A stretch of DNA of 64,000 bases, from contig OY771913.1 in assembly GCA_963674975.1 (NCBI GenBank), positions 1,116,001 to 1,180,000 on the forward strand, written 5' to 3'. The notes under the pieces are model-generated. The model was not told where the DNA came from and did not search any database. It saw nothing but the letters and a program-made list of their open reading frames with translations. Source of the stretch: UBA4781 sp963674975 (GTDB taxonomy: Bacteria; Chloroflexota; Anaerolineae; Anaerolineales; Anaerolineaceae). Of the stretch, positions 32,002 through 41,884 are shown one piece after another (the stretch's first letter is position 1; each line of letters begins with the position of its first letter). A program made the position numbers and the translations under genes.

Positions 32002-33720
32002 ATGACGGGCAAGCTTACAAATTATCTTCAAGCGAATACCAAATTACCGGAAAACTATTTAGCCTGGCCTTTGTTCGGAGCAGGGCTGAATAATCTCGGC
32101 AAAAATGGAAAACCAATTCCCCGACCTATGCCTGATATTAAATCAGATCAGCTCTTGATGCGCATCGACGCCTGCGGTCTATGCTATACGGATGTCAAGG
32201 CGATGAAATTAGGACCGCAGCATCCGAGGTTCATCGGGAAAGACCTCGGGAAAAATCCTGTTGTACCCGGACACGAACTGACCATGACGGTTGTAAAGGT
32301 GGGAAACAATCTCACCAATCAGTACCACATCGGCGAACGATATACCATGCAGCCCAACCTGTGGATCAACGGGAAAAGTATGCCCTTCTGCTTCGAATAT
32401 GACGGTGGATTGAGACAATATACTATTATCGGGAACGAGATCTTGCATGGTGATGAAGGAAATTACCTCATTCCCATTAATGACGATGTTGCCTATGCAT
32501 CCAGTGCCCTGGCAGAACCATGGTCCTGTGTAGATGCGGCTTACAGTATGGTTTACCGCCAATCCATCAATACCAGCGGAGTGGTCTGGTTCTGCGGAAG
32601 CGCACATACGCGAAGCGGATACCGCATCAATAAAGTTTGGGGAAAACCCGATCTGGTGCTGCTGTCTGACCTGCCAGAGGACATAGAGAAAACAATCACC
32701 TCTTATTATCGAGCGCAGGGAGCAAAGATTGTAAAAACTTCTTACCAATCGGTAATGGAGAAGGGTATCAAGATCGATGACATCCTTGTACTGGATGGCA
32801 ATGCCGCAATGATCGATGCCGTCAGCGAAAAGCTGAATAAAAACGGACTGCTCGCCATTTTCAGCAGCAAAACCATGGATGGAATGATCAAGGTGGATAT
32901 GGGAAAGCTCCATTATGACATGATCGCATATATAGGGGCATCCTCCCTGTGCATCGATGATGCCTACCAGAATCCACCTATCCGTACCGAGCTACTGCCC
33001 GGTGGACACTGCTGGATCCTGGGTGCTGGCGGTCCTTTAGGAAGAATGCATTTGCAGCGTGCCCTTGAATTGGAGAGCTGCCCGAACAGTATTCTGGCAA
33101 CCAATCGAGGATTGGAGAGATTGATGTCAGTCAGAGAAGATTTTTCTACTCTGGCTTATAAAAAGAATATCCCTCTAGAAACAATCAGCCCCACCCAGCA
33201 TTTAGAGCAATATGAACAGTATATGAGTAAGGTAATGGAAGCGGGGGGTTTTGACGATATCGTGGTCATGGCTGCCAAGGCTGAGATTGTGGCAGAATCG
33301 GTTCCCTATCTGGCGCAAAACGGGGTATTAAACCTTTTTGCCGGTATCAACCGTGGAATCACCGCCGACATTGATCCATGGCTTATCTGCGGACCGCAGC
33401 AGATCCGCCTGGTGGGGCACAGCGGCTCAAACCTTGCCGATCAGAAGCACACTGTGGATAGAATTCTCAGCAAGAAGCTGCAGCCGGAACTCTCCGTGGC
33501 TGCGGTGGGCGGATTGAATCAATTGATTGATGGCTTACAGGCAATGCTCGATAACACCTACACAGGCAAGATCGTCATTTATCCACATGTGATCGATTTC
33601 CCGCTTACCGCTATGCAGGAATTCCAATCCAGAGACCCTGAGGTATATGCAGAACTTACCGATCATAAATTCTGGAATGTCAACGCAGAAAAGAAATTCC
33701 TGGAAAACCATCTGGAATAG
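32002..33720 (+). CDS. zinc-dependent dehydrogenase with duplicated nucleotide-binding region
   Basis: 572 aa; typical medium-chain dehydrogenases have about 350. The N-terminal catalytic domain has C58 in CGLCYTD, H91-E92 in PGHE and E172 in AEPWSCV. It is followed by two Rossmann-like regions. The first (about 193-325) starts with a damaged VVWFCGSAH loop; the second (about 336-530) has a good ILGAGGPLG loop (339-347). Blocks DILVLDGNAAMIDAV and DDIVVMAAKAEIVAE, and later NGLLAIFS and NGVLNLFAG, show the two regions are copies. Probably a polyol or sugar-phosphate dehydrogenase (SorE-like) linked to the PTS locus. It follows the regulator by 77 bp and ends at a terminator. Confidence 0.82.
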   Translation: MTGKLTNYLQANTKLPENYLAWPLFGAGLNNLGKNGKPIPRPMPDIKSDQLLMRIDACGLCYTDVKAMKLGPQHPRFIGKDLGKNPVVPGHELTMTVVKVGNNLTNQYHIGERYTMQPNLWINGKSMPFCFEYDGGLRQYTIIGNEILHGDEGNYLIPINDDVAYASSALAEPWSCVDAAYSMVYRQSINTSGVVWFCGSAHTRSGYRINKVWGKPDLVLLSDLPEDIEKTITSYYRAQGAKIVKTSYQSVMEKGIKIDDILVLDGNAAMIDAVSEKLNKNGLLAIFSSKTMDGMIKVDMGKLHYDMIAYIGASSLCIDDAYQNPPIRTELLPGGHCWILGAGGPLGRMHLQRALELESCPNSILATNRGLERLMSVREDFSTLAYKKNIPLETISPTQHLEQYEQYMSKVMEAGGFDDIVVMAAKAEIVAESVPYLAQNGVLNLFAGINRGITADIDPWLICGPQQIRLVGHSGSNLADQKHTVDRILSKKLQPELSVAAVGGLNQLIDGLQAMLDNTYTGKIVIYPHVIDFPLTAMQEFQSRDPEVYAELTDHKFWNVNAEKKFLENHLE

Positions 33721-33764
33721 AATTTATCGGGCCATTTACCAGAATTAAAACCCACTTTAATTAA

Positions 33765-33797
33765 AGAAGGATCATCTATAAAAATGATCCTTCTTTT
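33765..33797. terminator. bidirectional rho-independent terminator
   Basis: AGAAGGATCAT/ATGATCCTTCT stem, T-run after. Between the convergent dehydrogenase gene and the frameshifted lipoprotein gene. Confidence 0.82.
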
Positions 33798-33847
33798 CAA
33801 TTCCATAATTAGAAAACAAATATCTTCTATATGAAAATCCAGAATCC

Positions 33848-35190
33848 TTATTCCTGGTCAGTGTTAAAGCGAATGGTCTGGATGACATCCCAGAAGAGTG
33901 TACTTGCATCCTCCCCCTCAGCAGGTGTTATGGAAACCAAAAACGTGGTCGGGAGCGTACGACCGTTAGCCCAGGCAAACTCAAGCGGTTCATTAAAAAG
34001 ATAATTCGCCACCCGCCCATCATCGGATGATATGACCGTTTTACAGAAATCCAGATCATTTACATTAAGCCATTCCGTGTTCTCGATCTCAGGAGACCCG
34101 TCGTAAGCCGGCACCAGCCAGAGCTGGGCAACCCCATAACAAACCGCCACTCCCGTTTCTTGATCTCTTTCTGCTCCCTCCAGAGGACTCAGTGTAGCAA
34201 TATTTGTATACGCTTTGAATATCATCTTGGAACCTGAAGGGGTTTTTAGAATAGGATAATTATACGATTCACTCAGTGAATAAATTTTAGGAAATTGGAA
34301 TGTTACCATCGAGGAATATACTCCGCTGTAATCCTGCAATCCGTATTTTGGGCATCCACGTATTCTGGAATAGTAAAGGCAGTGGTATTCCAACCTGAAA
34401 AATCTTTTTCCAGCATATTGTCAAGATAATCATCGGTGAAACTATAAGTGCTGCGGTATGTTTCAATCATTTTAACCAGATAACCATTCTCGGCATTTAC
34501 GTATAGCGTCAATACTGGATATGGTTCGATCAATATGCGGTAAGTAATATTCGGATCCGGTTCCTCTTTATACAAAGCGATCATTTCTTCGGTTATCGGT
34601 ATCTCATATTCAAAAACTCTTACACCGTCAATCGTATCTTCACCTAAATAGGTGTAATCAAAATCTCCAATCTTCGACAAATCGCTATCTAAAGATTCGA
34701 TCTCTGGAGAATAGGTGGTATAGGTGGAACCAACCGGTTTTAGTAATCCGGTAGCATCCGCTGCATAGCAGGCTGCTGACATACATAATTTAATGTGCGT
34801 TACAACCGGATCAAGTGCTGTTGATCCATATTCTTTCAATCTGGTTTGGTTTGTCTGATCTATGTATTCTGTCAAAAAGCTTGTCCAGTTATCACCAGTA
34901 CTGTCGTCCGTTCGTCCTGAACCGATCACCGTAAAAGATTGGACTTCATCAAATCGCTGCAGCGCATTTTCCAGCGCCGTTTCTGGAGTTGGCGGTTCAA
35001 TGGTAGGAGTAGGAATTGGAGTAGGGGTATTTACTGCTGAGATTGCAGATGTGCAAGCCGTAAATATGCCAAGCAGTAAAGATACTATAAAAAATACACT
35101 CAACTGATGAATATAACCTCCATTCTTTGATAAACCGAAGTATGTTCCTTCACTCTTTTTTTCTTTGTTTAATCCCTTTTTTAATTTCAT
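33848..35190 (-). pseudogene. frameshifted lipoprotein, paralogue of the next gene
   Basis: Two overlapping frames together make one protein collinear with the 450-aa lipoprotein at 35591. The N-terminal part (34303-35190) has a signal peptide with lipobox IFTAC and a Pro/Thr linker, and reads correctly to IPEYVDAQNT; then it goes out of frame and stops after 12 more codons. The C-terminal part continues from 34393 in another frame (YGLQDYSG, VTFQFPKIYSL, FWDVIQTIRF). Comparison with the paralogue (NTEWQ) shows that one base of a TGG codon is missing at about 34337. Either a true pseudogene or a sequencing error. Family not recognised; probably a solute-binding or sensory surface lipoprotein. 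Confidence 0.85.
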
Positions 35191-35263
35191 TTCTTTGAAT
35201 CCTCTCTTTACTTTGATCTGGTAAGGCGAGAATCTGTTTCAATCCCATGTATAAAATACAAAA

Positions 35264-35283
35264 GAATGACAAAATTGTCATTC
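35264..35283. promoter_or_regulatory. conserved dyad GAATGAC-N6-GTCATTC, copy 1
   Basis: Perfect 7-bp inverted repeat 74 bp upstream of the frameshifted lipoprotein gene. The same dyad is kept before the intact paralogue (37013-37032) although flanking bases have drifted. The rest of 35191-35498 is AT-rich leader; a copy of AATAAATATAATTATATATT at 35403-35422 may hold a -10 element. Confidence 0.55.
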
Positions 35284-35498
35284 TGATCGATCAATTTTAT
35301 TTAAAGGTATTCTTCCTCCAATGAAACCAGTCTAGCACGATTGTTGCACGCATCTTTTCAGTTCCTCTATTTGTAAATTACTACTGAAATCGAACTCGCG
35401 AGAATAAATATAATTATATATTAGCTACTCTTAGAAATGCTTGTGAGAATTTCCGCTGGCAGTTTATCAAAATCAACCATTATTTTAGGTTTTAAATA

Positions 35499-35536
35499 GA
35501 AAGAAAGATCATTTATGAACCATGATCTTTCTTTTT
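35499..35536. terminator. terminator after the intact lipoprotein gene
   Basis: AAAGAAAGATCA/TGATCTTTCTTTTT stem-loop, 55 bp past the lipoprotein stop on the minus strand. Similar to the terminator at 33765-33797, so it may belong to the duplicated unit. Confidence 0.75.
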
Positions 35537-35590
35537 CAACGCGATAAATAGAATAGGGTTAATCAATCTTTATATAAAAATCCAGAAACC

Positions 35591-36943
35591 TCATTCCTGT
35601 GCTGCACCAAAATGAATGGTCTGGATGACATCCCAAAAGATTGTGTTCAAATCATCGCCTTCGGCTGGTTTAATCGAAATCCAGAATGTAGCAGGCAGCA
35701 TACGACCTGCCGCAAATGCCACATCCGCCGGTTCATTGAAAAAGTATTCCACTTCCTGTTCACCATCAAATGAGATCACTGCTTTGCAGAAATCCGTATT
35801 TTCCATATCATACCATTCCGCACTTTCGATCGTTGAGGGTTCGCTAAAGCCCAGGAGGAACCAGTTTTCAACCACCGCATAGCATAATGCCGCTCCTGTT
35901 TCCTGGTCTCCATCCACAACTGACAACATAGCAATATTCCCATAGGTTTCAAGAGTCATCCTAGAACCTGTAGGGGTTTCAAGAATTGGATATCCAAAAT
36001 CTTCGTCAAGAGAATACACTTTGGGAAATTGAAATGCAAGAGCTTCGGAATATCCGCCTTCATATTCCTGCCATTCTGTATTTTCAGCGTCCACATACTC
36101 CGGTATGTCAAAAGTTGTAGTATCCCAGTCCGCAAAATCATTCTCTATCGCATACGTCATCTGGTAATTCATTGAATCGCCTAAATATGGATAAGATATA
36201 TCTTCAGTGTATGTTTCGTTTAATCGAAGTATGCTGCCATTTTCCGCATTTACATACAAAACAACTACCGGGTAAGGTTCTATCAATGTATTCACGTAAG
36301 AACTCGAAATTGGAGGTTCTCTATAAGTATCAATCATCTCTTTCGTTACCTGGATTTGATACTCAAAAACTCTGATATCATCAATAGTACTCTCGCCAAT
36401 ATAAAAATAGTTCAAATCGGGAATTTCAGCCATCTTCAAATTTATAGATTCGATTTTGGGATTATATGCTTTATAAGAAGATCCGCTTGGTTTTAATAAT
36501 CCAGTCGCATCTGCTTCATAGCAGCTAACCGGCATACAGAGTTTTTGTGAATACGAATCAACACTGCTCGTAGATTCTGATTCTCGTAGACTGACCTGGT
36601 TTAATTGATCGTAGTATATTACGGAAGAGACAGTCCAAGTATCTCCATCATTTTTCATACTGACAAATGAGCGATCAATCGTAAACGATTGAACATTATC
36701 AAATCGCTGCAGTGCACTTTCCAGCGCTGTTTCCGGTTGTGGTAGCTCTTTAGTAGGTATGGAAGATATCTGAGGAATATTCGATACTGCGCTTGTAGAA
36801 TTACAGGCCGCAAAGATGCCAAGCAAGAAGAATATCGCTAGAACCCCTCTCAACCGGTGAATATTCCCTTCACTCCTTAGAAAATGGGGATGAGTTTTTA
36901 TAATCTTTTTTACTTTGACTATTTCCCTTTTCGATTTCATCAT
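35591..36943 (-). CDS. hypothetical surface lipoprotein (intact paralogue)
   Basis: About 450 aa. A long basic N-terminus, a hydrophobic helix and lipobox GIFAAC (C47), then a linker and a large mainly beta domain. A LETALESALQRFDNVQSFT-like block, paired cysteines (LCMPVSCYEAD) and a C-terminal domain ending FWDVIQTIHF are shared with the frameshifted neighbour. The first domain recalls LolA/LppX-type lipoproteins that test for a bound lipid, but I cannot confirm this. ATG 36943 has AAGAG six bases upstream; GTG 36961 is the alternative. The gene and its leader arose by tandem duplication. Confidence 0.78.
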   Translation of the reverse strand: MMKSKREIVKVKKIIKTHPHFLRSEGNIHRLRGVLAIFFLLGIFAACNSTSAVSNIPQISSIPTKELPQPETALESALQRFDNVQSFTIDRSFVSMKNDGDTWTVSSVIYYDQLNQVSLRESESTSSVDSYSQKLCMPVSCYEADATGLLKPSGSSYKAYNPKIESINLKMAEIPDLNYFYIGESTIDDIRVFEYQIQVTKEMIDTYREPPISSSYVNTLIEPYPVVVLYVNAENGSILRLNETYTEDISYPYLGDSMNYQMTYAIENDFADWDTTTFDIPEYVDAENTEWQEYEGGYSEALAFQFPKVYSLDEDFGYPILETPTGSRMTLETYGNIAMLSVVDGDQETGAALCYAVVENWFLLGFSEPSTIESAEWYDMENTDFCKAVISFDGEQEVEYFFNEPADVAFAAGRMLPATFWISIKPAEGDDLNTIFWDVIQTIHFGAAQE

Positions 36944-37012
36944 TTCAACTCTTTTCTTCACTTAAATATGGTACAGCAAGAATCATTTTCAATCACTCAC
37001 TTATAATAAAAA

Positions 37013-37032
37013 GAATGACAAAATCGTCATTC
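37013..37032. promoter_or_regulatory. conserved dyad GAATGAC-N6-GTCATTC, copy 2
   Basis: Same 7-bp inverted repeat as at 35264-35283; only a spacer base differs. About 70 bp upstream of the intact lipoprotein start. The remaining 36944-37287 is AT-rich leader and spacer with no other gene seen. Confidence 0.55.
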
Positions 37033-37287
37033 AGATCATCCCCATTTATTTAGTGATGTTTTTCTTCCTATAAGCCCAGTCTAGCGTAATTATTTCACTC
37101 ATCTTTGTAATTCCTCTACTTTGCAAATACTTGCTAGAATTGAGCTCACAAGAATAAATATAATTATATATTAGCTATTCACACAAATTAAACTGAAATA
37201 TTCCGTTTTTCACAAGGCGATGCATCAATCTGAATGAGACTAAAATGATTTTAGGATCCTTAAAAATATATCTTGAGAACCATTCTT

Positions 37288-38208
37288 CTATTTTCTTGCG
37301 CAATCGTGCGCATCACCCTTCAGGATCTCAACTGCATGCCCCATCACCGGTAAGAATACTTCAAGACATTCCAACGCTGCCCTGGGGCTGCCGGGCAGGT
37401 TGACAATAAGTGTTTTTCCGCGGATGCCTGCGGCTGCGCGCGATAACATGGCACGCTCGGTCTTTTCCATACTCGCACGGCGAATCGCTTCGGGAATACC
37501 GGGAACCGCTCGGTCGATAACCGCCATGGTCGCTTCAGGGGTGACATCGCGTGGAGAAAAACCCGTGCCGCCTGTGGTGAAGATCACATCGATCTCTCCC
37601 TCATCCGATAACCGCATAAGCGTTTCTTGGATCATCTCAAGCTCATCCGGAATGATGCTGGTTTCATTCACTATAGCTTTGCCCTGCAGTGCTTCGACCA
37701 GCACGGGACCGCTTTTATCTTCCCGCTCTCCCTTTGATCCTTTATCGCTGATGGTAATAACCGCAGCTCGGATCGAAGGCAGTACCTTGATCTCATCACC
37801 CATATTGATCACTCCTTCCCGGATCACTTTAGCAAAGATCCCTTCTGTGGGCATGATGCACATACCAACCTGCTGATAAACCTGGCAATGCTGGTGACAT
37901 TCCTTGCCTATCTGGGTCACTTCTAAAAGGACATCTTTTATCTTCAATTGCGTGCCAATCGGTAATGTGAAAAGTTCGATCCCTTCTGTAGTGATATTCT
38001 CTGCAAATTTTCCCGGTGTCAGGTCTTTAACTCCCAGTGCAGTCATCTTATCGATGCTTTCCTGCGCCAGTAAACTCACCTGCCGATGCCAGTTCCCGGC
38101 ATGTGCATCACCTACCATGCCATGGTCAACCTTCAAGCACACCTGTTCTACCGGATGCTTGAAAGTGCCTTTCTTTTCACTGATGTTTACAGCAATGACA
38201 CGAGCCAT
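37288..38208 (-). CDS. MOSC-MogA fusion protein of molybdenum cofactor synthesis
   Basis: 306 aa. Residues 1-140 are a MOSC domain (cofactor sulfuration-like fold; VDHGMVGDAHAGNWHRQVSLL, conserved GKECHQHCQ). Residues ~145-306 are a MoaB/MogA domain that adenylylates molybdopterin before metal insertion (VITISDKGSKGEREDKSG, TTGGTGFSPRDVTPEAT, NLPGSPRA). ATG 38208 follows GGAGG, which lies in the last codons of moaA, so the genes are coupled. Operon moaC, moaA, MOSC-Mog. Confidence 0.9.
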   Translation of the reverse strand: MARVIAVNISEKKGTFKHPVEQVCLKVDHGMVGDAHAGNWHRQVSLLAQESIDKMTALGVKDLTPGKFAENITTEGIELFTLPIGTQLKIKDVLLEVTQIGKECHQHCQVYQQVGMCIMPTEGIFAKVIREGVINMGDEIKVLPSIRAAVITISDKGSKGEREDKSGPVLVEALQGKAIVNETSIIPDELEMIQETLMRLSDEGEIDVIFTTGGTGFSPRDVTPEATMAVIDRAVPGIPEAIRRASMEKTERAMLSRAAAGIRGKTLIVNLPGSPRAALECLEVFLPVMGHAVEILKGDAHDCARK

Positions 38209-38212
38209 CCCA

Positions 38213-39160
38213 TCAACCTCCGATCTTTGCCATGCTTTTCTGTGATTGAAAACCCAGTTCAAAGTGGTGCCCGGCGGGTTTATGGTAAACTGCATCTCGA
38301 ATGGTTTCCCGCAAAACATCGTCATCCGCCTGCAGTGCATCCTTTAGTGAAATCTCAAGGTTATTACCCAGGCAGGGACGCAGCATGCCATCACTCATAA
38401 TACGCACCCGATTGCAGGTGGAACAGAACCGGTGAGAGAGAGAACTGATAAAACCGATCCTTCCCTGATAACCTTCGATGGCGAAATCGGTTGAGGGCTG
38501 CCCCGCATAATACGGTTTCACGGGTTTAAGATAAGGTCGGGCAGCAATAAGATCACAATTATTTACAACCAGAGAACTATCCTGTCCTAATTCCCCCACC
38601 GGCATCAATTCAATGATGCGCACATCGACCGGCTGGTCTTTTGCAAGCCCGATCAGATCATCCACTTCCTGGTCGTTGATGCCCTTTATCAGCACCATAT
38701 TCAGCTTGACCGGCAGCAGTTCAGCCTTTACCGCGGCACGAATACCTGCCAGTACCGCATTCAAATCGCCGCCGGTTATTTTGCGATATTTCTGAGGATC
38801 CAGCGAATCAATGCTGATATTAATACGCGTCAATCCAGCCTGCTTGAGGCTCTCTGCCTGTTCAGCCAGCATCTGCCCATTGGTAGTCATGGTAAGCTCT
38901 TCCACCCCTTTCAAGGTGGAAAACATTCTCACGATCTCCACTATATCTTTGCGCAGCAAGGGTTCTCCACCGGTAAGACGGATGCGGTTCACGCCCAGAT
39001 CCACGCAGACTTTTGCAATGCGGAAAAAATCATCTGTTGAAAGCTCACCTGCTTTGGGGCAAATACCCTCATCTTTTCGGCAGTACACACAGCGCAGCGT
39101 GCAGCGCTCGGTCACCGAAAGGCGCAGGTATTGGATACTTCGTCCAAGTTGATCAATCAT
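38213..39160 (-). CDS. moaA: GTP 3',8-cyclase MoaA
   Basis: 315-aa radical SAM enzyme for the first step of molybdenum cofactor synthesis. Radical SAM cluster cysteines C20, C24 and C27 (CTLRCVYC), second cluster FCSTCNRVR with a later CLG, and the C-terminal GG needed for activity. It overlaps the moaC stop by one base. Confidence 0.96.
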   Translation of the reverse strand: MIDQLGRSIQYLRLSVTERCTLRCVYCRKDEGICPKAGELSTDDFFRIAKVCVDLGVNRIRLTGGEPLLRKDIVEIVRMFSTLKGVEELTMTTNGQMLAEQAESLKQAGLTRINISIDSLDPQKYRKITGGDLNAVLAGIRAAVKAELLPVKLNMVLIKGINDQEVDDLIGLAKDQPVDVRIIELMPVGELGQDSSLVVNNCDLIAARPYLKPVKPYYAGQPSTDFAIEGYQGRIGFISSLSHRFCSTCNRVRIMSDGMLRPCLGNNLEISLKDALQADDDVLRETIRDAVYHKPAGHHFELGFQSQKSMAKIGG

Positions 39161-39645
39161 TATTCGCCTGCCGCGATCTTCCTGATGTAGTGCCCCGATC
39201 TGCCGCCATCTTTTTCAAGCAGCTTTACAGAAACGATCTCCATGCCGCGGTCAACTGCCTTGCACATATCATAGATGGTCAATGCTGCCACGCTGGCTGC
39301 GCACATGGCTTCCATCTCCACACCGGTTGTTGCAGAGCATTTCACGGTCGCCAGAATTTCAACCCGATCCGGTTCTTTTACCTGGACATCCACTTCAATA
39401 TGGGTCAGCGGGATAGGATGGCAAAGCGGGATCACCTCTGCGGTCCGCTTGGCAGCCATGATGCCGGCGATGCGTGCGCAAGCAAACACATCTCCTTTTT
39501 TCATCTCGCCTGCCAGAATTGAGGTCAGCGTGCTTTCTTTCATTTTCACAGCCGCATGGGCAACAGCAGTGCGGTTGGTGATCCCCTTCTTGCTCACATC
39601 CACCATGGATACTTCACCGTTCTTGTTAATATGGGTTAATTCCAT
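39160..39645 (-). CDS. moaC: cyclic pyranopterin monophosphate synthase MoaC
   Basis: 161 aa. Converts the MoaA product to cyclic pyranopterin monophosphate. Blocks MVDVSKKGITNRTAVA, PLCHPIPLTHIEVD and TGVEMEAMCAASVAALTIYD are typical, including the active-site His and Lys/Asp region (MCKAVDRGMEI). AAGGGTGAAAC precedes the ATG. First gene of the moaC-moaA-MOSC/Mog operon. Confidence 0.96.
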   Translation of the reverse strand: MELTHINKNGEVSMVDVSKKGITNRTAVAHAAVKMKESTLTSILAGEMKKGDVFACARIAGIMAAKRTAEVIPLCHPIPLTHIEVDVQVKEPDRVEILATVKCSATTGVEMEAMCAASVAALTIYDMCKAVDRGMEIVSVKLLEKDGGRSGHYIRKIAAGE

Positions 39646-39750
39646 TGTTTCACCCTTCTCGGATCTTTCAGGATAAATCTGACAGGATCATTTTCTTTCT
39701 GACAAATCCCAATTTATGCTCATTATAATCAATCTCATTCTCCTAATTCT

Positions 39751-40962
39751 CTATATATCCAGATACGTCACTTCCACCATTGTCCCTTTTTTCACTTCAT
39801 AACAATCACGCGGAACCACCATGTAACCATCTGCACGGGAAACGATCGTGATCAATGCTGATTTAATAGGAATAGGTTCAGCATAGCCTTCTTTGAGAAT
39901 CACCGGCACGTATTCCTCGCGGTTGTCTTTCGTGATGTAATCGCTTGCCAGCGCAGCGGTTGTTTTTCTATCAACAATTTGGGTACCCTGAAAAGAGCAT
40001 AGCAGCGGGCGGATAAAGGTATGGAAAGTGAAGTAGGCAGAAACGGGATTGCCGGGCATTCCGAAAACCGGTATTCCCTGTATGGTTCCGATGATGGTCG
40101 GCTTTCCCGGTTTCACGGTGATACCGTGCAGGATCACCTCACCCAGATCTCCGATAATGGCTGTCAGCATATCTTTGGTATCCATAGAGGTTCCTCCCGA
40201 TATTACCAGGAGATCGCATTGTGAGATTGCCTGCCGGATCACGTCAACAATATCCTCTCGAACATCTTTCACGATCCCAAAATGAATGGGAGTACAGCCG
40301 CAGGCATGAACCGCATGGTGGAGCATGGGTGAATTCACATCCCGGATCATGCCAACCTGTTTCAGGGATTCATCGGCAGGGACCAGTTCATTACCAGTGG
40401 AAATAATGCCTACTTTCGGTTTGACCATGACGGGCATATTCACAATACCCATCGCTGCCAGGGTACCGGTATCCGCGATCTTCAAACGCTTGCCAGCCGG
40501 AATGACCACCTCACCGGGCTCCATATCGCCGCCACGAAAAATGATATTGGTATTTTTCTGATAGGGTTTGTTAAAACCGATCCAACCATCCCCAAGGTCT
40601 TTGGTATCCTCGATCATTACCACTGCATCTGTACCGGCGGGCACTTCCCCTCCGGTAGGCACATAAGCGCACTGACCTTTTTCAAGCCGCAGTTCGATAT
40701 GCTCCCCCATCTGTGACTGCCCGATCAGTTTCAATCTGGCTGGATCGGATTCAGAGCATCCAATCAGGTCATCCACTTTTACCGCATACCCGTCCATGCC
40801 GGACCGGTTGAAATTAGGAACATATGCAGAAGCGACCACATCCTCTGCCAAAACACGCCCCAGACAATCCTGAAGTGAGGCGGTTTCAGAACCCATTCGC
40901 ACCGTTCCAAAGGTACTCCGAATAATCTCTTTCACTTCGGAAACAGGTTTGGTTATCAGCAT
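39751..40962 (-). CDS. moeA: molybdopterin molybdenumtransferase MoeA
   Basis: 403 aa. Inserts molybdate into adenylylated molybdopterin. Blocks PNFNRSGMDGYAV, PTGGEVPAGTDAVVMIED, GIISTGNELV, VISGGTSMDTKDM and FGMPGNPVSA are clear. ATG 40962 has AAGGAG eight bases upstream; 13 extra codons upstream are unlikely. It diverges from modB with a shared 94-bp control region bearing a TATTCAC-N18-GTGAATA dyad. Confidence 0.95.
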   Translation of the reverse strand: MLITKPVSEVKEIIRSTFGTVRMGSETASLQDCLGRVLAEDVVASAYVPNFNRSGMDGYAVKVDDLIGCSESDPARLKLIGQSQMGEHIELRLEKGQCAYVPTGGEVPAGTDAVVMIEDTKDLGDGWIGFNKPYQKNTNIIFRGGDMEPGEVVIPAGKRLKIADTGTLAAMGIVNMPVMVKPKVGIISTGNELVPADESLKQVGMIRDVNSPMLHHAVHACGCTPIHFGIVKDVREDIVDVIRQAISQCDLLVISGGTSMDTKDMLTAIIGDLGEVILHGITVKPGKPTIIGTIQGIPVFGMPGNPVSAYFTFHTFIRPLLCSFQGTQIVDRKTTAALASDYITKDNREEYVPVILKEGYAEPIPIKSALITIVSRADGYMVVPRDCYEVKKGTMVEVTYLDI

Positions 40963-41005
40963 TTCTCTTTCTCCTTCAATAACTTTAATGGCTGCGATCA
41001 AAAGA

Positions 41006-41037
41006 TATTCACACTATGTATATTATAATTGTGAATA
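41006..41037. promoter_or_regulatory. putative molybdenum-regulon dyad between moeA and modB
   Basis: TATTCAC (41006-41012) and GTGAATA (41031-41037) form a wide inverted repeat. The same words occur as a compact palindrome before modA (42017). Likely binding site of a metal- or Mo-responsive regulator acting in both directions. Confidence 0.5.
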
Positions 41038-41056
41038 AAAGGATATCAATTTCAGA

Positions 41057-41884
41057 ATGAAAAATGGCGTAACGAAACGATACCGCAAAACCACACAGAT
41101 CGGGAGCATTTTCGCGATCCCACTTTTGTTATTCATTCTGATCCCTATCATCACCCTGTTTGTACGCAGTTCGATCACCGATATCCTTCATAACCTCAAC
41201 GACCGCCAGGTAACCCAGGCGATCAGCCTCAGCTTATCCACTTCTTTCACATCCACACTGTTGACCCTCCTTTTTGGAACACCGGTTTCATTTTTACTTG
41301 CCACAAAAAATTTCCGCGGTCATAATATTGTAGATACGATCATCGACCTGCCTACCGTACTTCCTCCTTCCGTGGCAGGGGTAGCCCTGCTGCTGGCTTT
41401 TGGGAGAAATGGACTGATTGGCGGACAGCTTGCAAAAATAGGCATCACCATTCCCTTCACATTCATAGCTGTTGTCATGGCGCAGATGTTCATAGCATCA
41501 CCACTTTATGTAAAAGCGGCAACCATTGGTTTTTCCCATGTGGATAGACAGTTGATCCAGGCAGCAGAATTGGATGGTGCCAATCGCTTTCAGATCTTCC
41601 GCTATATCTTCCTGCCCCTTGCCGGGAAATCACTGCTCAGCGGCAGTGTGATGACCTGGGCGCGCTCGCTGGGAGAATTTGGAGCAACCATCATTTTCGC
41701 GGGGAATTTCCCGGGGCGGACGCAGACCATGCCGCTCGCCGTTTACATCGGATTCGAAATCTCGATGAGCGTGGCACTCACCTTATCGATCATCATGATC
41801 TGTTTTTCTTTTCTCACGCTGGTCATTGTCAAAGGTTTTCTGCATGCCCGCCTGGAATCTGACGAGACCATCGTATCGTATTGA
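41057..41884 (+). CDS. modB: molybdate ABC transporter permease ModB
   Basis: 275 aa with six membrane segments. The EAA-type loop (AAELDGANRFQIFRYIFLPLA) and ARSLGEFGATIIFAGN match ModB/CysT permeases. With ModA at 42096 it should import molybdate or tungstate; no ModC ATPase is seen nearby, so that must be encoded elsewhere. Shine-Dalgarno AAGGA is distant (about 12 bases). Diverges from moeA. Confidence 0.9.
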   Translation: MKNGVTKRYRKTTQIGSIFAIPLLLFILIPIITLFVRSSITDILHNLNDRQVTQAISLSLSTSFTSTLLTLLFGTPVSFLLATKNFRGHNIVDTIIDLPTVLPPSVAGVALLLAFGRNGLIGGQLAKIGITIPFTFIAVVMAQMFIASPLYVKAATIGFSHVDRQLIQAAELDGANRFQIFRYIFLPLAGKSLLSGSVMTWARSLGEFGATIIFAGNFPGRTQTMPLAVYIGFEISMSVALTLSIIMICFSFLTLVIVKGFLHARLESDETIVSY

